From: Haliscomenobacter sp.
GTDB taxonomy: Bacteria; Bacteroidota; Bacteroidia; Chitinophagales; Saprospiraceae
NCBI GenBank assembly: GCA_016713275.1
Contig: JADJPL010000028.1
Location: forward strand, 186,001-250,000
Direction of reading: 5' to 3'
DNA length: 64,000 nt
Shown here piece after piece: positions 25,748 through 35,123 of the stretch. Positions within the stretch are counted from its first letter, which is position 1. Each line of letters begins with the position of its first letter. The notes under the pieces were generated by a model. That model saw nothing but the letters and a program-made list of their open reading frames with translations, searched no databases and had not been told where the DNA came from. Both the position numbers and the translations under genes were made by a program.

Positions 25748-26587
25748 ATGAAAACCTTAGCCACCATTTCCCTAACACTGTTCCTTTACCTGAGCATGTG
25801 GGCTTCCGGCCAACCTGCTCCGCCTGCATCTTCCGGCTGCCGGCTTACCTTTAGCGCCCCTTCTTCGGCTTTGACGGCCGTCGAACAAGTACGGCTGGAT
25901 CTCGTCAGCGGGACCTGGCAGTGTGAAAATGTTTCCGTCTATGCTGCGCGTGTGCACGTCCTGCAATTTGGCGAAAACGGCTATGCATACTGGCTGACCG
26001 GAGAGGGAGGAGCTCCCGGCGAATGCCTGCGCTATTCCTGGACGCTGGTCGAGGAGAAAGGCAAGGTATACTTGTATTTGCGTAACAACCAAACAGAGCG
26101 CGCCTTCTCCCTGGAAAGTACTTGTGAAGGACTAAACCTGCAGGAGCAAGGCACGGCAACCGTGCTTGCCTTTAGGTTCCAACAAGCTATTTCCACCGAT
26201 TCGCTTGCGCGCATTGTCAAACAACTGACAGGAAAATGGGAGCACAGCCCCACAGCGCCGGATATCTTTGTCGAAGAAGGCCTCTGCGCTACCCGGGAAC
26301 AAGCCATCAGCGCGGTGTTCCGGTATTCTTTCCGGCCTGACGGCACGTTTAGCAAAGGCCTGCATAGCGACGAACTGGGTATTGATCTGATCGACGAAGG
26401 CCGGTGGAGGCTTTCCGGCGATGGGAAATACCTGCTTTTGGAGCGGTTTGAGGCCGATGCCCCCTACGTGGAAACGATTCAGATCAAATATCTGAATCTC
26501 GACGAACTCGTGCTGTGCCAAATCCCCGCATTCAATCGCGCGGTAGCTTCCAGAGCCTCCAGGGATTTGTTTTTCAACAAGATTTAA
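25748..26587 (+). CDS. Secreted hypothetical protein with two lipocalin-like segments
   Basis: 279 residues. A signal peptide (MKTLATISLTLFLYLSMWASG) is followed by two similar halves. Each starts with a G-x-W strand (SGTWQCENVSVYAA near 55; TGKWEHSPTAP near 160) and continues with beta strands such as VLQFGENGYAYWL and FRYSFRPDGTFS...EGRWRLSGDGKYL. This pattern suggests tandem lipocalin-like barrels common in Bacteroidota secreted proteins. The domain call is inferred from the W and strand spacing only. It is convergent with the small minus-strand gene downstream, and the function is unknown. Confidence 0.7.
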   Translation: MKTLATISLTLFLYLSMWASGQPAPPASSGCRLTFSAPSSALTAVEQVRLDLVSGTWQCENVSVYAARVHVLQFGENGYAYWLTGEGGAPGECLRYSWTLVEEKGKVYLYLRNNQTERAFSLESTCEGLNLQEQGTATVLAFRFQQAISTDSLARIVKQLTGKWEHSPTAPDIFVEEGLCATREQAISAVFRYSFRPDGTFSKGLHSDELGIDLIDEGRWRLSGDGKYLLLERFEADAPYVETIQIKYLNLDELVLCQIPAFNRAVASRASRDLFFNKI

Positions 26588-26599
26588 ACGCCTTTTTCT

Positions 26600-26941
26600 T
26601 TATTCTGGGCCATCGTCTTCCCATCCTTCTTCCAGGATGGGAGGGCGATAATGCAGTTTGGTCCATGCCCGTTGCTTCTGGCGTTCCAAAACCAGGCGGG
26701 CAATAGCCTCTTCCGGAGGGTCCGGCGAAAGAGGAGAAAGCGCCCAATCGACCTTCCGTTCGTCGATATCGAGCCGGTACATCAGGCTCAAAAGAAACTC
26801 CATTCGGTTTTCGATTAAAAAGGCGACCTGGTCCGAGAACATGCGGAACAATTGTTCCTCAGTGATTTCCCCAGGCGCGCCTTCAATGGCGAAATCCTGA
26901 GCAAGTAATTCGGTGGTGACGGCTAGTTGTTCCTGCTCCAT
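26600..26941 (-). CDS. Small hypothetical protein
   Basis: 113 residues from the ATG at 26941; the upstream extension of the frame has no start of better quality. The protein is acidic and helical, with a central segment ENRMEFLLSLMYRLDIDERKV and a C-terminal Lys/Arg patch (LVLERQKQRAWTKLHYRPP) ahead of an acidic tail. No signal peptide, cysteine pair or known motif was recognised. It lies 148 bases upstream of, and on the same strand as, nothing clearly related; the next gene downstream on the opposite strand converges on it. It is probably real because codon use is like its neighbours, but this is not certain. Confidence 0.55.
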   Translation of the reverse strand: MEQEQLAVTTELLAQDFAIEGAPGEITEEQLFRMFSDQVAFLIENRMEFLLSLMYRLDIDERKVDWALSPLSPDPPEEAIARLVLERQKQRAWTKLHYRPPILEEGWEDDGPE

Positions 26942-27089
26942 AAGCGGCGGGCAAAAAGTAGTTGCTTTGCCGGACAAAAGAACGGGATTTTCTTGTGCTT
27001 GTCCAATTATTTCCAGGAGTAAAAACAAAACAGCGCGCCGTGCCCTAAGCCGGCGGCTGCTTTTTGTTTTTTAATATTCCGTTTCGAAA

Positions 27090-30000
27090 CTAGTTGATCA
27101 CCAACTTCCGGACGCTAGACCGGTTGCCGGCATTGACTTTCACCACATAAATGCCAGTCTGGAGGTTGCTGGCGCTGGCAGAGAACTCAAAGCGGTACGC
27201 GCCAGGGGTATGCTTGCCTGCGCGCAGCAGGCTGATCTGGCGGCCATTGAGGTCAAATACCTGGATGTTCAAATCGGCGGCTTCTTCCAGTTCCACCGCT
27301 ACGGCGAATTGATCGCCCGTTGGATTGGGATAGATCTGGAATTGAGGCCCGGCGCCTACGAGTTCTTTCGTGCCAACGGGTGTGCCCTGGCCCAGGAAAG
27401 GGGTACGGGCAACAGCCAGCGCATAGCTCAGATCCTGTTTCACGCTGCGCTTGGCAACGTCGGCCTGAGTAGCCGAAGAACTTGGCTCCTGAACGGAAAT
27501 GAACATATACCGGAAGTCTGGGGTGAAGCTGATACCGGTAGGCTCAGACCCGCGGGGCGGGCTCATGAAGATTTCCACTTGCGGGTTGGCGTTGGTGTGG
27601 CTGGCGGGAGTAAACCATACGTAATTGTTGCCGCCATCCTGGAGGCTGAACAAATTGCCGCGGTCGTCGAACGCGAGGTTGTCGATACCGGAACCGAAAT
27701 CTTCCACCACCACCTTGTCTCCAAGGTTGATGCGGTAGGATTTTCCGCCCAGGAAGGTTTCAAAAGCCGAAACGGTGGTTCCGTCATCTTTGAAACGGTA
27801 CACGCGGCTGGCGCCTTTGACGGCAAAGTAGATCAAGTTGTTGATCGGACTGATTTCCACGTCTTCGATGCCAGCAAATTTCGTGGCGCCAAGGGCAAGG
27901 GCGGACTTTTTAGAGTCGCTGCGTTCTTGGGGGGTGGTATTGGGTACAAGCACCCATGTTCCTGTAGTTCCAGCGGGATCGCCGCCGTTGTATGCAAAGT
28001 CGAGCTTGAGGGCATACAATTTACCCGAGCTAAGATCGCCTGCCTTATCCGCTACAAACTTGTACACGCTACCGTCGCCATCGTCTTCGCCATAGTAAAC
28101 GATGCGCCAGTCTTTGGGGTCGACCACAACGTTTTCGTGGCTGCAACGGCCCAGCGCCCACAGTTTCTGGGCTTTACCCGTACCGTACTCCTTAATCTTG
28201 GCCGTAACCGGATCGATTTCTACGCACCAGCCGATGTCGAGGTACCCGTCTCCATTGGTGTCGGTGTTGTTGCCGTAGTCTTCTTCGCAAGTGATGATCG
28301 TATTCCAGGGAGTGACCGTTCCGGAGCAATTGCGCACGGTTCCGGCAACGGCGGAGAAGTCGACTGCCTGGGAGGAATCGACTACCCAGAGCCCTGACGT
28401 TTCGTTGTAGCGGACCTTCAGCATAGAAACGCCGCCTGGGTCGGTTTCGTGGTTGATGGAGAGGTATCCTTCCTTGCTGCTGCCATTTTTGGGGACATAG
28501 CCGGTGAAGTCGTAGTTACTTCCTGTGCCTCCGGCGCCCGAGGTGTATTTATCGCCTTCCACAGAAACAAACTGGAAAACGTGGGACGAAACCGGCACGC
28601 GCAGGGTATCGTTCTGGGTGGTAGGAATAATCGACGTAAAGCAAGAAATGTGCATGTCGTTGGGCGCGGAACAACCAACAGCAGGCGCGTTGGTCAGGAA
28701 CTGGCGTTCGCGGATGAAGAGGTCAAAGAATAGGTCCTCGTCGTTCGCGACGGGTTGATGCACGCGGACGGCAACAACGTTCTCCCCTGCTGTGAAAGCC
28801 GATTTGGGCACTTCGAACAAGAAGTAAGGCTTTTCTTCGTTACCGGTCACCGTTCGGGAAGCTGCCGTCGATTGCTGGATGGCGCCGGCGGGCATATTGG
28901 TGCGGAACTGCTCTACGCCGTTGATATAGAGGGCGGCGCCGTCGTCGGCACGGAGGTGGAACTCGAGCGTGTCTTTCAACGAAGCCAGGCTATCCACAGT
29001 GATCCGTTTGCGGAAATAATGAGAAACGGGGCCTTTGGCAACGGTAGTAGCGATCCCTGTTTCGCCGTATCCAAGCGGAGCAGGGCCAAAAGGCCAGGAA
29101 TTGTCTACAAACCCAGGTTTTGCCCAAGCCGTGTCCACCGGTGTGGACCCGTCGAAGTACGACCAGGAGTCGCCTTTTACCACCGGGTATTTCGTCACAG
29201 GATTACCCACTGAACCCGTGTCTTGACCGCCGGAATAGTATTCGATGATCAGCTTGGGCGCTTTGGCTTTTTCGTCGTCAGCGGATTCTGCTTCTCTGGT
29301 ACCCACGCCTTTAATGAAGAAGGCCATGGCGTTGCCTGACTTCCAGGCGTCGCGGTCGAGAAGCGCTTGCACCAAACCGGTGATGTTGGGCGTACGCTGG
29401 TCTGGGCCGGCTACGCCCGCCGTTTTCCAGGTCCCATCGGGGATTTTCCAGAAAATGGAGTCCTTAAGCTGAGGCCGGGAAGAGATGTTGAACAGGGTGT
29501 CGGGGCTAAAAGTCAGCGGGTTGTCCGAATCCTGTGCATAAATATATAGCTCAGAAGGGTCTGTGTTTTTGCTGATGGCATCGACCGTAAACTGAATATA
29601 AGCGTTCTTCACCTTGGCGCCTTTCGACAGGCCGATATTGGTGAAGCGGATACCTACCAACTGCGGATCTTTGTTGTTGGCCGCTTCGGAGCCGAGTTCC
29701 AGGTCGGAGCTGCCCGAATCCATAGATCCCAGGGTTTTGGTCTGGTTGGCGCCGGGGATGTATTCTTCCAGGTCGTCGTTGCCGGTTGCCATCTGTGTGG
29801 CATTAAGGAGCTGACATTGATGTATTCCACCACGAGAAGCGGGGCTTTTTGCGGTTCATCGTCGGCGGAATCGGCTTCCCGGGTACCATTTCCTTTAATG
29901 AAAAAGGCCATGGCATTGCCTGCTTTCCAGCCTTCGCGGTTTATCAAAGCCTGGAGCAGGCTGGCGATATTGGGCGTACGCTGGTCGGGGCCGGCTACAT

Positions 30001-31044
30001 TTGCCGTTTTCCAGGTGCCATCGGGAATCTTCCAGAAAATGGAATCCTTGAGCTGAGGCCTGGAGGAAATGTTGAACAGCGTATCCGGGCTGAACGTCAG
30101 AGGGTTGTCTGAATCCTGAGCGTAGATATAGAGTTCCGAAGGATCCGTATTTTTGCTAACGGCATCCACCGTAAACTGAATGTAGGCGTTGCGGATCAGA
30201 GCGCCTTGGGGAATATTGAGGTCGGTAAAGCGAATCCCCACCAATTGAGGGTCTTTGTTGTTGGCTGCTTCGGAGCCGAGTTCCAGGTCGGAGCTGCCGG
30301 CATCCATTGATCCCAGGGTTTTGGTTTGGTTGGCGCCGGGGATGTATTCTTCCAGGTCGTCGTTGCCGGAAGCGACGCGGGAGGAAAGGCTGGAAGCGGG
30401 GACGTATTCAATGACCAACATCGGCGCTTTGGCCGCTTCGTCGTCAGCGGCATCTACTTCGCGGGTGCCTATTCCCTTTATAAAGAAAGCCATGGCATTG
30501 CCGTCGGCCCACCCGTTGCGATCAACGAGGGCCTGCACCAGGCGGGAAAGGTCCGGCGTACGCTGATCTGGTCCAGCCACGTTCGCTGTTTTCCATGTCC
30601 CATCGGGGATTTTCCAGAAGATGGAGTCCTTCAACTGCGGGCGCGAGGAAAGGTTAAACAGGGTGTCGGGACTGAACGTGAGGGGGTTGTCGGCATCTTG
30701 CGCATAAATGTAAAGTTCCGACGGGTCGGTGTTTTTACTGACGGCATCCACGGTAAACTGGATGTAGGCCCGGGTAATCAGCGCCCCTTTGGGATAGAAA
30801 TTCCCGTAAATCGGATCCCCACCAATTGGGGGTCTTTGTTGTTGGCCGCTTCGGAGCCGAGTTCCAGGTCGGAACTGCCGGCATCCATCGATCCAAGCGT
30901 CTTGGTCTGGTTTGGGCCTGGGATGTACTCTTCCAGGTCGTCGTTCCCAGTGGCGACGCGTACGCTGATCGTCTTCTGCGCAGACAGGGTAAGCCCTGTG
31001 CCCAGCAAAAGAAGCAGCCATAAATGGGTAAAACATGTTCTCAT
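27090..31044 (-). CDS. T9SS-secreted PhoX/DUF839-like protein with three tandem N-terminal repeats (two frameshifts)
   Basis: About 1318 residues if two single-base losses are repaired: CCCC at 30784-30787 and TT at 29803-29804. Order: signal peptide from the ATG at 31044 (LLLLLGTGLTLSAQ); three ~195-residue repeats, each starting [AV]xGNDDLEEYIPG and holding GIRFT, NAYIQFTVDA, and DGTWKTA..AGPDQRTP; a beta domain with VKGDSWSYFDGS and LRADDGAALYINGVEQF (PA14/CBM-like); a PhoX/DUF839 domain with LSINHET, WNTIITCEED, GRCSHENVV and YGEDDGDGSVYKFV; and a C-terminal type A sorting domain (YPNPTGDQFAVAVEL to VRKLVIN). PhoX enzymes are Ca/Fe alkaline phosphatases. Whether this one is active cannot be said. 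It is exported through the type IX system to the cell surface. Confidence 0.82.
29208..30957 (-). repeat. Three near-identical ~585-bp tandem coding repeats
   Basis: Units begin at 30957, 30376 and 29792 (read on the minus strand), 581 and 584 bases apart, or 582/585 once the two missing bases are restored. They encode ~195 residues each with long identical stretches such as LELGSEAANNKDPQLVGIRF. The high DNA similarity makes them prone to recombination and to assembly error. Confidence 0.92.
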
Positions 31045-31137
31045 GTGCAACGTTTTGATTTTACACAAAGCAAGAGAACAAATGTTATCTGGAAATTAGC
31101 AGAAGGTTAAGAGATGCCTTGTTCTGTGAATTGAACA

Positions 31138-33202
31138 TTAAATAAACAGATGATCCGGACTATCTTCCGTCCATTCCGGATTGATCGGCGGGTAAATCAG
31201 CAGATAGCTCGATTGGGGAAGGTATTCGTCGAGGTGCTTTGAGATCCCCTCCAGGGCAGGCAAGTGGGACAAATCGCCCTCCCTTGGTGAAACCAGCACG
31301 ATCAGGTCGTTGGCCTGAAAGGAAGGCGTGAGCTCTTCAAAATGTTTCCAGTCGCGGAACGCCTTGAATTCAAAGGCGCCGCCGAGTTTTGTATTTTTGG
31401 ATTTGGGACCGGAGGAACTCAAACGTAGCCTCCTCTCCGTAACAAACGACCTTTCTGCTCAGCGTGCCGGAAAGGCGGGCTATTTTTTCTACCCAATGCC
31501 CGAACCCATATTCCAGCTCGCAAAAGGAAGGGCAAAAAACCCGGATTGTGCCGGTCTGATGGATAGGCTGAGCAAGGCGATAAATCCAGACGGCCTGCCG
31601 GCTCATTTCGACGATATTCTGGTTGGTTTTTCCAAAGATCAGTTGCATGAGATTCGCTTTGGCGCTATGGCCAAGGACGATATCGGTAGCGTCTGCTTCA
31701 AAAGCTACCCTTCGGATTCCGTTGGCCGCGTTCTGGTCGATGGTGGAAATGATTTCAATCGTCTGGCCGGATGCGGCGGCGTGGGCCAGCGCTTTGTCCA
31801 GCAGTTTTCGGGCCTCCGCCAGTTTTTCCCGGGCTTCCATATCATCCATCACCACCGACAGGCCCGTGATGGGGCGCTTGTTTTTAGGCTTTTTCAACAT
31901 CAGGGCCAGATCGATAAGCCCTTCCATGGTTTCCGGATTGGCTATCGGAACCAGGAGGCTTTCTTCCGGCGCAGCCGTGGCGGAGTTACCATGTAAGGCC
32001 TCGGCCAGAGCTACTTTTTTTCCGTAATGTTCGGTCACAAAAGAGGCGACCATGCAGGTGACCAGGATAAGGAGGACCGTTCCGTTTAGGATGTTTTCGT
32101 CGATGATCCCCAGGCGAAACCCCACCATGATGATGGCCAGGGTGGCGGCCGCGTGGGAACTGCTCAAGCCAAAAATCAACTGCCGCTCGGCGGACGAATA
32201 CCCGAAAACCCAGGAAGTCACTCCGGCTGCCACCCATTTTCCTGCCAGGGCCACCGTAGTTAATGCGGCGGCAACAATCAGCGCCTTCGGACCCTGGGTC
32301 AGTACCCCCAGGTTGATAATCATCCCGACGCTGATGAGGAAAATGGGGATAAAGAGCGCATTGCCTACAAACTCGATCCGGTTCATCAGGGGCGAGGTGT
32401 GTGGGATGAGGCGGTTTAGCGCAAGGCCGGCTGCAAACGCGCCGATGATCGGTTCCAGGCCAGCCAGTTCGGACAGAAACGCCACGAAGAAAACCGTCGC
32501 CAGCACAAAAATGTATTGCGCATAGGGTTCCGATCCCGCCGATTTCAAAAACCACCGGGCAAAACGGGGAACCCCAAACAGGACAATCACCAGAAAGAAG
32601 GGGGCAGAAATCAGCAGCCCTTTCCATATTTCCCAACTGGAATGCCCCTGCGCGGAAGCCGTAATTACCGGCAACAGCAGCAGCACCGCCGTGTCGGTAA
32701 TGATCGTGCCGCCAACCGTGAGGGCAACACTCTCGTGTTTGACAATTCCAAGCCGGCTGGCAATGGGATAGGCTACCAGCGTATGCGTGGAAAACATGCC
32801 TGCGGTCAGCAGGCTGGTCTCCAGCGAATAGCCAAGCAGGTAATAACATACCGGAAGCCCGATGGCCAAAGGAATCAGGAAGGTCAATCCCCCAAACACG
32901 GCGCTTTTATGCCTGTTTTTTCGGAACTCGATCAGGTCCAGTTCCAACCCCGCCACAAACATGATGTAGAGCAGGCCAATGGTGGCAAAAAGATCTACGG
33001 CTACGGTTTTGTCGAGGATATGAAACCCGTGTGGGCCAATGACGATACCGGAAATTATCAACCCGATAATACCGGGTATACCGACTCGGCGCAACGCCAG
33101 CGGAACGGCTAAAACGATAAAAAGGAGCAACGCGAAGACCAGCACTCCGTTGGTAAAAGGAAGGTGAAACGCCTCCTGAACTCGCTCCCAGATCGCCTGC
33201 AT
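31138..33202 (-). CDS. CPA2-family cation:proton antiporter with C-terminal USP-like domain (frameshifted near 31394-31398)
   Basis: The N-terminal ~390 residues form the multi-helix Na+/H+ exchanger domain (LRRVGIPGIIGLIISGIVIGPHG, FVAGLELDL, GAFAAGLALNRL, GLSSSHAAATLAIIMVG). This is followed by a soluble region resembling universal-stress-protein folds (RPITGLSVVMDD, ATDIVLGHSAKANLMQLIFG). The frame stops at 31370, but removing one base from TTTTT at 31394-31398 joins it to a second frame that continues with GGAFEFKAFRDWKHFEEL to 31138 (about 688 residues). The natural C-terminal half of the second stress domain lies in that frame. It exchanges monovalent cations for protons across the inner membrane; which cation is not known. 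Confidence 0.85.
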
Positions 33203-33287
33203 AATTAGACTTTAGACAACAGATGTTAAACGTTGGAGGACACAAATAGCTAGATACTGGTCCGGAAATCCAGCCGCTGTTTCCGTA

Positions 33288-34213
33288 TCAATTAGACTGA
33301 GGTTCCAGCAACTGGAAGAACTGATCGAGGTTCGGCAGAATGACGATCTCCGTCCTGCGGTTGGTCCGCTTCCCATCTTCGGTGGCGTTGGTCGCCTTGG
33401 GGCGGTACTCCGAACATCCGCCTGCCGTCATGCGTTTGGGATCCACCGCATACTTTTTTGAAGGGTCCGGACGACGGAGGTGGCGCGTTTGGCGCTCAGG
33501 TCCCAGTTATCCGCCATGCAGGCATTCGCAATCGGCACACTGTCGGTGTGGCCTTCGACCAGGATATCGAGCTCTTTGTAGTCATTGACCACCTTGGCGA
33601 TTTTACTCAGCACACTTTCCGCCTGAGCGCTGATTTCCGCGCTGCCCGAACGGAAGAGCATCCGGTCGGAAAGGGAAATGTACACCACGCCTTTGCGCAC
33701 TTCGACGGTCACGTCTTCATCGTTGACGTCGGCCAGGGAGCGTTTCAGGTTCATCACCAGATTGAGCGCGAGGGAATCCTTTCGCTGAATGGCCGTGGTC
33801 AGATCCTTGATGTATTTACTCTGTTCGTTAATGGCCTCCAGCGATTTTTTGATGTTTTCCGCGCCGGTCTTGCTGACAACCGACAAGTCTGCCAAGCGGT
33901 CGAGCAGATTGGCGTTATTGGTCTTGAAATATTCGAGTTGCTGTTCGATCAGCGCGTACTTGTTGCGCTCGTTTTGCAGTTCGGTATTCCGGGTAATGAG
34001 TTCGTTTTCCTTCTCCCGGAGCATGGCTCGCAAGCCGTTGATCTCGTTTTGCAGGAGGGATTTGTCTTTATCGCAATTTTCAGCGGCTATTTTATACCGC
34101 TCCAGTTCCAGTTTCAGCTCGTCTCTGGAACCCTGCATGGCGATAAATTCTTTTTTGCTCACGCAGGAAGAAAAAAGGAAGAGGGATAAGGCAAAAAACA
34201 GGATCGGTTTCAT
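33288..34213 (-). CDS. OmpA-family outer-membrane lipoprotein (frameshifted at 33454-33459)
   Basis: Begins at the ATG at 34213 with a lipoprotein signal (LFLFSSC lipobox, Cys near 17). A long coiled-coil follows (about 25-150: ELKLELERYKIAAENCDKDKSLLQNEI and similar). The C-terminal OmpA domain has the peptidoglycan-binding landmarks LVEGHTDSVPI and NWDLSAKRATSVVRTL. After TTTTTT (33454-33459) the frame stops early at 33428. Adding one base restores KKYAVDPKRMTAGGCSEY and RRTEIVILPNLDQF down to TGA at 33288. Likely anchors the outer membrane to the cell wall, similar to Pal/OmpA lipoproteins with a long spacer. About 308 residues when repaired. Confidence 0.87.
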
Positions 34214-34379
34214 AAGCGTTCGGTTTTCTCTTAGCAATAAAAAAAGGAGGTAGTTTTTATCTGGCGTACTACCATAACAACGGATCAATGAACGGTTTGG
34301 GTCGAAAAAAACCGGAAAAAAGGTTTGGTTTATTCCGATGAGAACGCCCTTTGCGACAACGTTCTAGCGGCATACCCCC

Positions 34380-34427
34380 AAAATAAAGTGGTTTTGAGGA
34401 TTTAAAAAAACCATGCCACTTTATTTT
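34380..34427. promoter_or_regulatory. Perfect 12-bp inverted repeat in intergenic DNA
   Basis: AAAATAAAGTGG (34380-34391) and CCACTTTATTTT (34416-34427) enclose a 24-base A-rich loop. It sits between the divergently transcribed OmpA-like and HD-protein genes in a 314-base gap. It could be an operator or a transcript hairpin; I see no other gene in the gap. Confidence 0.6.
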
Positions 34428-34527
34428 AGGTCTTTCTAAAATATAACAGATTTGAGGTTAATATAGTCGTTTTCTTTGGTATTTTAGGTATCCCATTTCT
34501 CTTGAAAAAAACAAAACCACCGATACC

Positions 34528-35067
34528 ATGACCCGAGCCGAAGCCCATCGCATCCTGACCGAAATGACGGAAACTCCCTCCCTGCTGCGCCATGCCCGGT
34601 GTGTGGAACTCGTTATGGAGGCCCTAGCCCGCCATTTTGGCGAAAAGGAAGAAATCTATGCGGTGACCGGACTGCTTCACGACGCCGATTACGATAAGTA
34701 TCCCGACCGGCACCCGCATTTGATTGTAGAGAAGCTGGAGGCCATGGGCGAAACGGACATCGCCTATGCGATCAAAGGGCATTACACCAAATGGAATGTG
34801 GAGCGTCGAAGCCTCCTGGACAAGTGCATTGTCGCCGCAGACGAACTGACCGGCTTTATCTATGCCGCCGCGCTCATCCGCCCCACCAAAATTGAGGGCC
34901 TTACCGCGGAATCGGTAATCAAAAAGCTGAAGACCAAATCCTTCGCCGCCAGCGTCGACCGCGAGGAAGTGACCAAAGGGGCGGAACTGATCGGTTGGGA
35001 TATGCCGGAACTGATCCGGTTTATTATCCAGGTGCTGGAGGCCAACCGGGAGGAGCTGGAGTTGTAA
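34528..35067 (+). CDS. HD-domain hydrolase family protein
   Basis: 179 residues. HD-fold metal ligands: His22 (LLRHARCVE), His51-Asp52 (GLLHDADYD), His85 (IKGHYTK) and Asp105 (VAADELTGF), in the order and spacing of HDIG-like phosphohydrolases. No additional domain is present. It is likely cytoplasmic; nucleotide or cyclic-nucleotide substrates are typical of the fold, but the specific one is unknown. It is divergent from the OmpA-like lipoprotein gene. Confidence 0.85.
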   Translation: MTRAEAHRILTEMTETPSLLRHARCVELVMEALARHFGEKEEIYAVTGLLHDADYDKYPDRHPHLIVEKLEAMGETDIAYAIKGHYTKWNVERRSLLDKCIVAADELTGFIYAAALIRPTKIEGLTAESVIKKLKTKSFAASVDREEVTKGAELIGWDMPELIRFIIQVLEANREELEL

Positions 35068-35123
35068 ACGCCGGTTGGCCTGGTGCGAGAATCCCTGGCA
35101 GGGAGTAACGAAAGCCCCCGAAA

